NCBI GenBank assembly: GCA_030035585.1
Contig: CM057482.1
Location: forward strand, 58,842,828-58,906,827
From: Dugong dugon
Taxonomy: Eukaryota > Chordata > Mammalia > Sirenia > Dugongidae
Direction: 5' to 3'
DNA: 64,000 nt
The notes beneath the pieces are model-generated. The model ran no database searches. It was given only the letters and a program-made list of their open reading frames with translations, and was not told where the DNA came from. Positions 55,675-64,000 of the stretch are shown in pieces (the stretch's first letter is position 1; every line of letters begins with the position of its first letter). The position numbers were made by a program, and so were the translations under genes.

Positions 55675-56324
55675 TGTATTTATATGACTGGCCTAATAAA
55701 ATGAGTTCTAGCAAGATTAAAAAAAAAAAGAAAGAAAACTCATACTAAAGGACTATTAAATAATTTCTAGTTAGATTAAACACACACACACACTCACACT
55801 AGAGGAGAATCCCTACTAACCCCTACATCATGATCAGCTTTCAACAAAAAATTACAAGGCACACTAAAAGGCAAGAAAAAGCATAGTCTGAAGAGAAAGC
55901 AAGCATCAAAATCAGGCTCAGATATGATATAGATTTTACAATCAACAGACAGGGAATTTTAAATAACTGTGATTAACATGCTAAAAGCTCTAATAGAAAA
56001 AGTAGACAACATACAAAACCGAATGGGTAATGTAAACAGAGAGATGAAAACTCCAAGAAAGAATCAAAAGTAAATGCTACAAATAAATAGATACTGAAAT
56101 AGAAATAAAGAATACCTTTAATGAGTTCATCAATAGACACAACATGTCCAAGAGAAGGATCAGTAAACTTGAAGATAGGTCAGTAAGAACCTCCCAAAAT
56201 GAAATGAAAAGTAAAAAAAAAATGTAGTGTTCAACACCCCACTTAAATATACTCACATAGGTTAAAAGTAAAGGGATGGTGAAAGATCTAGCAGGCTAAC
56301 ACTAATCAAAAGAAAGTAGGAATC

Positions 56325-57362
56325 CTCAGTAATGAATTCTTAGATGTAACACCAAAGGCAAGGGCAACAAAAGACAAAATAGATAAATGGGATCGCATCA
56401 AAATTAAAAACTTCTGCATATCAAAGGACTTTGTCAGTAAAGTCAAGAGACAACCTACAGACTGGGAGAAAATTTTGGGGAACTACATATTGGACAAAGT
56501 GTAATATCCAGGATGTATACAATACACCTACAACTTAACAAGAAAAAGACAAACAACCCAAAATGGGCAAAAAATCTAAACAGACATTTCAGCAAAAAGG
56601 ATATACAAATGTCCAATGTAGTAGCCTTAGGGAGATGAAAATCAAAATCACAGTGAGATACTATTTAACTCTCAATAGGATGGCTAAGTTTTTTTAAAAA
56701 AAAAGGGAAATAAGAAATGCTTGTGAGAATGAAGAGAAATCTGAATCTTCATTCATTGCTGTTGGGAATGCAAAATGGTACAGCCACTATGAAAAACAGT
56801 CTGGTGGTTTCTCAAAAAGTTAAAAATAGAGCTACCATATGATTTAGCAATCTCACTCTTAGGTATATACTCAAGAGACTTGAAAGCAGCGATGCTAACA
56901 GAAACATATACAGTACCAGTGTTCACTGAAGCACTATTTACAATAGCCAAAAGGTGGAAACAATCAAATGCCAATCGACAGATGAATGGATAAGCAAAAT
57001 GTGGTATATGCACCCAATAAAATATTACTCTGCTATAAAGAGAAATGAAGTTTTGACACATGTCAAAACATGGATGAACCTTGAAAATATTATGCTAAGT
57101 GAAATAAACCAATCACAAAAAGACACGTATTGTATGATTTCACTAATATGATACACTTAGAAAAGGCAACTGTATACATATCAGAAGTTAATATTGGTTA
57201 CTAGGGAAGTGGAAGGAGGGGAATCTTTGGTTACCTAACATAGAGTTTCTGTTTATGGTAATGGAATACATGACAATAGATGTTGGTGATGGTTGCACAA
57301 CATGACTGATGTTGACTTGTATGAGTGAAAAACATTATATTGGCTAAAAAAAGAAAAGAAAA
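56325..57362 (+). mobile_element. Younger L1 3' end inserted in an older L1
   Basis: 5'-truncated L1: ORF2 C-terminus from about 56325 (aattcttagatgtaacacca, then gaccttgaaaatattatgct) with frames at 56954-57151 ([15 protein letters not shown]), then a short 3' UTR ending in an A-rich tail at 57340-57362. Flanks aaaagaaagtaggaa (56309-56323) and aaaagaaaaatcagaa (about 57351-57366) look like a TSD merged with the tail. The host L1 reads on afterwards (gtagctatattagtttcata). Confidence 0.78.
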
Positions 57363-57636
57363 ATCAGAAGTAGCTATATTAGTTTCATAAGGAAAAAAAA
57401 ACAGAGTTCAGAACGAGGAAAAATATCAGGGATAAGGATGAAAGGGTCAATTCTCCAAGAAAATTTAACAATTCTTAATGTGAATGTACCTAACAACAAA
57501 CAGAGCATCAACATACATGAGACAAAAATTAATAGAACTGCAAGAAGAAATAAACAAATTCACTATTATAGTTGGAGACCACAACACCCTTCAATCAGGC
57601 AGAACATTTGTAAGGATATTAAAAAAGAAGAAAAAA

Positions 57637-57785
57637 GTTGCCATTAAGTTGATTCAGACTCATAGCAACACTATCAGACAGAGTAGAACTTCCCTCATAG
57701 GGTTTCAATGAGCAGCTGGTGGATTCAAACTGCCAAAATTTTGATTAATAGCCGAGCTCTTAAGCACTGTGTCACCAAGGCTTCA
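57637..57785 (-). mobile_element. AfroSINE in L1 endonuclease region
   Basis: Antisense short form: gttgccattaagttgattca, body cagacagagtagaacttccc, head gccgagctcttaagcactgt ending gtcaccaaggcttc. Confidence 0.88.
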
Positions 57786-58569
57786 GTATGGATATAGATA
57801 ACCTTATATAACTATGTATCAAACTCAGTTTAATTGACATTTATATAATACTCCATACAAAAACAGCAGATGAGAATACTTCTCAAACTCTCAAGAAACA
57901 TTCACTGAGATAAACCATATTCTGGGACATAAGGACACCTTAACAAATTAAAAATTTTTAAAATCTTAGAATAAATGTTATCAGACCACAACAGAATTAA
58001 ACTAGAAATTAATAACAGAACAATAGCTGGAAAATCTTTTAATATTTGGAAACTAAAAATCACATTTAAAAGTATTATATGAGTCAAAGAAGAAATCTCT
58101 TGAGAAATTTAAAAAGTATTTTAACAAAATGAAGATGAAAATACAACTTACCAAAATTTGTGGGAAGCAGTGAAAGCAGTGCTTAGAGGGAAATTTGTAG
58201 CAGTGAGTGCATATACTAAAAAAAAAAGATCTAAAAATTAATAATCTAAGCTTCCATCTTAGGAAATTCAAAAATGAAGGGCAAAATAAACCCAGAGTAA
58301 GCAGAAGAAAAGAAATAATAAAAGTTAGAGCAGAAATCAATGAAATTTAAAACAGGAAATTAACAGAAAATGAATGAAATAAAAAGCTGATTCTTTAGAA
58401 AGATCAAGAAAATTGATAAACATATAAATCTCTACTTGAGTTAACAAAAGAGAGAGAGATAACACAAATCACCAATTTCAGGAAGAAAGCCATTTTTCTT
58501 TGTGATTGATCATCACTGTTGATCACATGGGCATTGAAAGGATAATAAAGGAATACTAGGAACACCTTT

Positions 58570-58780
58570 GGAGTCCCTAGGTAGTGGAAATGGTTAATGT
58601 GCTTGGCTGATAACCAAAAGGTTGGCAATTTGAGGCCACCCAGAGGCACCTTGGAACAAAGTCCTGGAAATCTACTTCTGAAAAATCACCTATTGAAAAC
58701 CCCATGGAGCACAGTTCTACTCTGACACACATGGGGTGGCCATGAGTCTGAATTGACTAGATGGCAACTGGTAACTGGTA
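58570..58780 (+). mobile_element. AfroSINE, sense, second subfamily
   Basis: Starts with the tRNA-like head ggagtccctaggtagtggaa, then gcttggctgataaccaaaag and the B-box region (gttggcaatttgaggccacc, decayed), a body with gcacagttctactctgacac, and an RTE-like tail ggccatgagtctgaattgac ending gatggcaactgg. This copy shows the head-to-tail order in sense orientation. Confidence 0.88.
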
Positions 58781-60074
58781 ATGAACAACTTTATCCTCAC
58801 AAAATGATCAACTTCAGTGAAATGGGATCACTTTTTTTGATAAAACACGAACTACAAAAACTCACACAAGGATAAATAGATGCTCTGAACAGGCCTATAT
58901 CTCTTACAGAAATTGAACCAATAATTAATAACCTTCCAAAAAAGAAAGTTTCATGTACAAATGAACTCTCCCAAACTTTTAAGGAAGAAATAATAGAAAT
59001 TTCTCAAGACCTCTTATAGAAATAGAAGAAAGGAAAACACTTCCTAAATTATATAAAGCCAGCATTACTCTAATACCAAAACCAGATAAAGACATTACAA
59101 GGAAAACTACGGATCAATATATCTTATGAACATAGATGCAAAATCCTTATCAAAATGTTAGCAAATTGATTAAAATGTTGTATAAAGATAAGTATATACC
59201 ACAAGCAAGTGGGATTTTTTCTAGGTGTGGAAGGCTGGTTCTACTGTCAAAAAAAATCAATCAACGTAGCCTACAACATCTAACAGACTAAAGAAGAGAA
59301 GTCATATGGTCATACCAACTGATATAGAAAAAGCTTTGGCAAAATTCAACACCTTTTAGTGAAAAAAAACTCTCAGAAAACTAAGGATAGAGGGGAACTT
59401 TCTCATCTTATTAAAGAACACCTACAAAAGACTTACTGCTAATATACTTACAGATGAACCTACCAGAAGTTCTACCCAGTGCAATTAGACTAGAAAAGGT
59501 ATACATATTGTGAAGGAAGAAATTTAAAAAAAAAAAATTTTTTTTTGAGAGATGACACGATTGTCTGTTTAGGAAATTCCTAATAATTAAGAGGAAAAAA
59601 AAAAAAAAGAAAACGCTCCTGGAACTAATAAGCAAATATAGCTAGGTTGCAGGATACAAGATTAATAGACAAAATTAAATCGGTTTATTATATAGAAGCA
59701 AAATGCATATAAAATTTACAAAAGCACCAAAAACAGTGAAATGCTTAGGTATAAATCTAAAAAAAAAAAAAATGCAGAGAATTAATATCCAGAAAACAAA
59801 ACTCTGATGAAATAAATCTGATGATCTAAGTAGAGAGATATTCCATATTCATGGATTGTAACACTCAATATTGCTAAGACGTCTATTTTTCCTAGCTTGA
59901 ACTAAACATTCAACACAATTCCAACCTAAATCTGAACAAATTGTTTTGTTTTTGTTTGTTTGATTTGTTTTGGTAGATATTGGCAAACTGACACTAAAAT
60001 TTATATAGAATGGAAAAAATCCTTAAATAGCCAACACAATACTGAAGAACAAATTTGGAGGACTCATACTACCT

Positions 60075-61420
60075 CCCCCACTCATCTGTCAGTTTGTCGT
60101 ACTGTGGGAACTTGCAAGTTGCTACGATGCTGGAAGCTATGCCACTGGTATTCAAATACCAGCAGGGTCACCCATGGCAGACAAGTTTCAACTGAGCTTC
60201 CAGACGAAGACAGGCTATGAAGAAGGACCTTGCAGTCTACTTCTGAAAAAAATTAGCCAGTGACAACCTTATGAATAGCAGCAACATTGTCTGATATACT
60301 GCCAGAAGATGAGCCCCTCAGGTTGGAAGGTGCTCAAAATACGACTGGGCAAGAGCTGTCTCCTCAAAGCAGAGACAGTCTTAGTGACATGGATGGAGTC
60401 AAGCTTTTGGGACCTTCATTTGCTGATGTGGCACGACTCAAAATAAGAAGAAGCACCTGCAAACATCCATTAATAATTGGAATGTTGAATGTATGAAGTA
60501 TGAATCCAGGAAAATTGGAAATCGTCAAAAATAAAATGGAACACATAAACATTGATATCCTAGGCATTAGTGAGCTGAAATAGATTGGTATTGGCCACTC
60601 TGAATTGGACAATCATATGGTCTACTATGCCAGGAATGACAGATTAAAGAGGAATGGTGTTGCATTCATCATCAAAAAGAACATTTCAAGATTTATCCTG
60701 AAGTACAGTGCTGTCAGTGATAGGATAATATCCATACACCTACAAGGAAGACCAGTTAATATGACTATTATTCAAATTTACCCACCAACCACTAAAGCCA
60801 AAGATAAAGAAATTGAAGATTTTTACCAACTTCTGCAGTCTGAAATTGGTCAAACATGCAATCAAGATACATTCATAATTACTGGTGATTGAAATTCGAA
60901 AGTTGGAAACAAAGAAGGGTCGGTAGTTGGAAAATATGCTCTTGGTGAAAGAAATGATGCCAGAGACCGCATATGGAATTTTGCAAGACCAGTGATTTCT
61001 TAATTGCAAGTAACTTTTTTCAACAACGTAAGCAGCAATTATACACGTGAACCTCACTGGGTGAAATATACAGGAATCAAATTGACTACATCTGTAGAAA
61101 GAGACGATGGAAAAGCTCAACATCATCAGTCAAAACAAGGCCAGGGGCTGACTGTGGAACAGACCATCAATTGCTCATATGCAAGTTCAAGCTGAAGCTG
61201 AAGAAAATTAGAACAAGTTCACAAGAGCCAAAGTATGACCTTGAGTATATCCCACCTGAATTTAGAGACCATTTCAAGAATAGATTTGACATTTTGAATC
61301 CTAATGACCAAAGACCAGACAAGTTGTGGAATGATATCAAGGACATCACACATGAAAAGAGCAAGAGGTCATTAAAAAGACAGGAAAGAAAGAAAAGAAC
61401 AAAATGGATGTGAATTACCA
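60075..61420 (+). mobile_element. RTE LINE, 5' half, inserted in the old L1
   Basis: It starts near the RTE 5' end (ccccactcatctgtcagttt) and covers the leader and endonuclease, ending at about 61420 within the segment that precedes the RT. The 3' tail is missing, which is unusual for target-primed integration and implies a later 3' deletion. An AfroSINE follows at 61481. Confidence 0.88.
60287..61413 (+). pseudogene. RTE endonuclease remnant
   Basis: The AP-type endonuclease nicks the target for RTE insertion. The leader codons MSDILPEDEPLRLEGAQN begin at 60287. Endonuclease pieces: LGISELKWIGIG-type sequence near 60560 (with TAG replacing the Lys codon), the frame 60605-60892 (DNHMVYYARNDRLKRNGVAF, DRIISIHLQGRPVNMTIIQI), and FIITGD at 60878-60892 followed by a stop where Trp is expected in GDWN. 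The 3' frame 61171-61413 gives KYDLEYIPPEFRDHFKNRFD. At least four lesions. Not functional. Confidence 0.88.
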
Positions 61421-61480
61421 ACGGCAACCATCCACATTTTGTCTATTATCGTTTTCATTCTGAAAACACTCCTTGTCACA

Positions 61481-61649
61481 AAACCAAAAATCCAAACGAG
61501 TTGCCATTGAGTCAATTCTGACTCATAGCTACCCTATAGGACAGAGTAGAACTGCTCCAGAGGGTTTCCAAGGAGCGGCTGGTGGATTCGATCTGCCGAC
61601 TTTTTGGTTAGCAGCCTGAGCACTTAAACACTGTGCCACTGGGGCTCCC
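61481..61649 (-). mobile_element. AfroSINE
   Basis: Antisense short form, well preserved: ccattgagtcaattctgact, aggacagagtagaactgctc, ccaaggagcggctggtggat, head ending tgccactggggctccc. Confidence 0.9.
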
Positions 61650-61829
61650 CTCTTTATCACAAGTAAGGTAGACTCATATACTTGTTATAGTTTATTTGTT
61701 CCAGTTCATCTACTTCTTTTTGTTTTGGTGATAACAGTGAATGGAGTAATTGCGTTTCTCGTAGTGTCACATGTTTAGTTGTTGAGCAGCTAAGTTTAGT
61801 TATGTGGTTTCTTTAGTTATTGAGTAAAA

Positions 61830-62000
61830 GGAGTCCTGGTGGTGCAGTGGTTAAAGAACTTGACTGCTAACCATAAAGTCAGCAGTTTGAACCCACCAGC
61901 TGCTCCGTGGAAGAAAGATGTGGCAGTCTGCTTCTGTAAAGATTTATAACCTTGGAAACCTTATAGGGTCCCTATGAGTCAGAATCTACTCCATGGTAGT
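61830..62000 (+). mobile_element. AfroSINE, sense
   Basis: Sense copy with a clear tRNA-like head (ggagtcctggtggtgcagtg), B box gtttgaaccc, body gtggcagtctgcttctgtaa, and a tail ccctatgagtcagaatctac running into a T8 and (TG)n stretch at 62002-62028. Confidence 0.9.
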
Positions 62001-62030
62001 GTTTTTTTTGTGTGTGTGTGTGTGTGTTTA

Positions 62031-62789
62031 GTTATGGAGTAGCTAAGTGTATTTCTTTAACCAAAGCATTAAAATGAAGTTAAGGATGAGTTTTAAATCA
62101 CAAATCTCAATTTAAATCTATTACCTAACTAATAGAGTAGTAAAAGCTGGGCATTACAACAATAAATCCTTAATGTTGATATCAAGTAACAACAGGATAG
62201 TATTTTCCAAAATACAAATAATTTAATCAGTGTCACTTCATATTTTATCTAAAATGGTAAAGAAAAAAAATTCTTCAGCTTTGGGATCTTGTGACATAAC
62301 CTGTCTAAATCTGGGATGGAAATTCCTAGTACAGGTGATCTTTTTCTTCAGGAAAGTAGTCCAGGCCGCAGAATCTTCCTCAACCCATCTAGGAATTGTC
62401 ATGCAATTAGAATTATCATGTGACATGCAATCTATTTATTTCTTATCTAAATGGAAACCAAACTTTATTCAAAATTATAAAATTGAAATTTTTATCATGT
62501 TTTATACATTTGATTTTTTTTAATATCCAGTTAAACAACAATGATCAAAACAACTTCAAAGTCTGAGAAACTTTTGTGTAGATTCAACTACTCATTTAAA
62601 ATATTGAAGCCAACCTCCCCAGGAGACTGGACTGGAATATTTAATCTCTGGATGTGTAAGAATGAGTAACATAGTTGTTTTATTCACATGTCAACAGATA
62701 CAGAGATAGCTGTATTTTAATAATAAAAGCATGTTCTAAATAGTAGGAAGCCCAGATATACAAGAACATGCTCTCATACTTATTTGAAC
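62031..62789. other. Unassigned AT-rich stretch
   Basis: No named repeat. Overlapping frames at 62230-62523 (+) and 62238-62426 (-) lack domains. Confidence 0.4.
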
Positions 62790-62955
62790 TTTGCTTTTCA
62801 AAGCAGACAAGTGAGGTTTTATAACTCCCATTTTACAGGGAGGGGATTTAGGTTTAGAGGTAGAAAGCGACTCTCAAGTAAGCTTCTTAGAGAGCCAGAG
62901 TCCAGGTCCTCTGGCTCCTGTTCTAGTGCTCCCTCTATGACACTTCCTACATCCA
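62790..62955 (-). mobile_element. MIR SINE (ancient), antisense
   Basis: The plus strand reads cccattttacagggagggga, then gttctagtgctccctctatg, the reverse complement of the MIR core and head. The frame 62784-62987 is a chance frame through it. Confidence 0.65.
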
Positions 62956-63454
62956 TCAGAAAACAGGTGGTGAATCATATAATTTGAGAATGGACTATCT
63001 ATACAGTGTGAGCATAGGGGAAGCATAAGAAATAGTGCTGTGCTGACCAATGACCACCTGTAGGCTCAAAGGGACAAAGGGAGGGACTGGTTCTGGAACC
63101 CAGGAGAAAGAAATATGCAGAGATGGTCATCCTGAATACACTCTCCTCTTCTTCCAACATCCTACCAGGACTCCTTGTGACCCACACCCAGAGGAAAGCT
63201 AGCGGGTAAGAGAGCTCCCCTGGGCAGACAGCAGGGAGACGGGTGGAGAGCAGCTCTGGAGGGCACACAGAAGAGATTTAACCAAGCACAAGTGCAGCAA
63301 CGTTAGTCCCTCAAAGTCAGGTGAAAAGCATGAATGATTTAAAAAAAAATATATATATTAGTCTAATTGGTTTGCAGATTAAACCAGATGGCATCCATTT
63401 GGAACAGAAATATTGTTGGATCTAGTAGGGCATATCACGCACCTTCCTGAGACT
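62956..63454. other. Unassigned stretch
   Basis: No recognised feature. The minus-strand frame 62999-63268 (89 codons) has no domain I recognise and no supporting signal. An (A)n(TA)n tract is at 63340-63358. Confidence 0.4.
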
Positions 63455-63634
63455 GAAACGATGGTACCAAGCCCTGGCTGTGCCTTAGAATCACCTGGGA
63501 GCAGGCTGACCTACCAATGCCCATGCTCTGCCCTCGGAGACTGAGACTTGTTTGCTATGGGGTGGAGCCCAGGCACAGGTACTTTTTAAAGGTCCTTGTG
63601 TTATTCTAATATTCAATCAAGTTGAGAACAGCCA
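63455..63634 (+). mobile_element. MER5A-like hAT fragment, first of two
   Basis: Diverged but recognisable: ccttagaatcacctgggagc, then a cccatgctctgccctcggag block, ggtggagcccaggcacaggt, and ttcaatcaagttgagaacag at the end. MER5-type elements are ancient non-autonomous hAT-Charlie transposons. Confidence 0.6.
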
Positions 63635-63635
63635 T

Positions 63636-63820
63636 ATTTAGAAGTTCTCAACTTTAAAATTCATAAGACTCACTTGAAGAACTTGTTAAAATGCAGATTC
63701 CTGGGCCCAAGCCCAGAGATTCTGATTTAGTAAAGTTTATATGGGGCCCAGAAATCTGCATTTTCAACTAACACTCCCAGGTACTTATGATGCAGGCCAC
63801 ATTAAAAAATGCTGCCTTAT
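63636..63820 (+). mobile_element. MER5A-like hAT fragment, second of two
   Basis: Better preserved: gttctcaactttaaaattca, then cttgttaaaatgcagattcc, tgggcccaagcccagagatt, ctgatttagtaaagtttata and aaatctgcattttcaactaa. Same orientation as the first. Confidence 0.75.
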
Positions 63821-64000
63821 AACATCTTCTGTATATATTGTCTCTGCCTCTCTGGTACCTGGTGGTACTCTTGTGGGTTTATCTTTAGTTAAACAAAAAC
63901 CTTGACTATGTAATCAGAACTTACACTAACCCACCTCTGTGGCCAATTGTGTCAGAGGACAAGGTGGTCTTTCCTGCAGCCCTATGCAAAAGAAAGACAT
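63821..64000. other. Unassigned right edge
   Basis: No feature recognised in the last 180 bases. Confidence 0.4.

Larger units (their letters stand above)
54601..56324 (+). mobile_element. Old L1 5' UTR and ORF1 remnant, with two AfroSINEs
   Basis: L1 5' part in sense orientation. The 5' UTR starts near 54610, and the block tctcatccttgcaacaagat (54676) resembles the old L1 at 10655. ORF1-like sequence is seen around 55915-56215 (gggaattttaaataactgtg and then gctctaatagaaaaagtaga). The copy is interrupted at about 56325 by a younger L1 3' end and continues at 57363. No open frame remains. Confidence 0.65.
57363..60074 (+). mobile_element. Old L1 ORF2, continuation, with two AfroSINEs
   Basis: ORF2 of the older L1: endonuclease part at 57438-57650 (LQENLTILNVNVPNNKQS and, in the next frame, TIIVGDHNTLQSG, the GDxN motif), spacer 58120-58430, RT region 58850-59700 with landmarks ttcatgtacaaatgaactct and accaaaaccagataaagaca, and sequence down to 60074 (ggaggactcatactacct). 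It contains AfroSINEs at 57637-57785 and 58570-58780. Heavily decayed. Confidence 0.75.

Noticed and set aside
62999..63268. Minus-strand 89-codon frame as a possible host gene.
   Set aside because: No recognised domain, no splice or promoter evidence, and a length expected by chance in a GC-richer patch.
1..64000. CRISPR array, operon, bacterial defence system or other prokaryotic feature.
   Set aside because: No regularly spaced identical repeats, no Shine-Dalgarno-led gene series and no dense coding. The sequence is mammalian nuclear DNA dominated by retrotransposons.

Overview
This window is mammalian nuclear DNA, and the repeats point to an afrotherian, most likely an elephant or a close relative. 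Three signs support this: many tRNA-headed SINEs of the AfroSINE type, several RTE (BovB-like) LINEs of the kind described from elephant, and L1 subfamilies with a long 3' UTR. I found no convincing intact host protein-coding gene, tRNA, rRNA or CpG island. It reads as a gene-poor, AT-rich, transposon-dense interval, either intergenic or intronic. Nearly every long reading frame is a decayed piece of a LINE or an endogenous retrovirus.

Layout. 1-2905: two L1 3' ends in tandem (+). 2906-10640: mostly unassigned DNA with two AfroSINEs, an RTE tail, a MIR, an L2, an L1 ORF2 scrap, a degenerate ~110-bp tandem repeat and a small L1 3' UTR insertion with a clean 15-bp target-site duplication (TSD). 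10640-15800: an old L1 (+) interrupted by an RTE copy and by a 113-bp retroposed fragment. 15800-29215: a nest in which an L1 (-) is split by an ERV-L-class provirus (17076-27423). The provirus is split by an RTE (-), and the RTE is split by a solo ERV-L LTR (18850-19396) and by a MaLR-like LTR element with two LTRs (19910-21968). 29455-31955: an ERV-L LTR (+), an AfroSINE and a second MaLR-like element. 31956-35530: mostly unassigned, with AfroSINE pieces and a short interstitial telomere-type repeat.

35530-60075 is a pile-up of L1s. A near full-length L1 (+) at 35899-43440 and a second one at 43591-52386 are both inserted in one older L1. The second L1 carries a solo MaLR-like LTR, a 219-bp palindromic hAT-type MITE and two AfroSINEs. 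Further old L1 pieces follow, one split by a younger L1 3' end, with RTE copies at 52500-53362 and 60075-61420. 61480-64000 holds AfroSINEs, a MIR, two MER5A-like fragments and unassigned DNA.

How the parts relate. L1 encodes the ORF1 chaperone and the ORF2 endonuclease/reverse transcriptase. RTE encodes one endonuclease/reverse transcriptase. The AfroSINE ends in sequence resembling the RTE 3' tail, so RTE is its likely mobiliser. ERV-L encodes gag, protease, RT/RNase H, integrase and a dUTPase, and the MaLR-like elements have LTRs but no pol. All copies seen here carry stops, frameshifts or deletions. TSDs and interruptions give a relative order of insertion. Family names come from recognising sequence, not from a database search, and boundaries given without a TSD are approximate.
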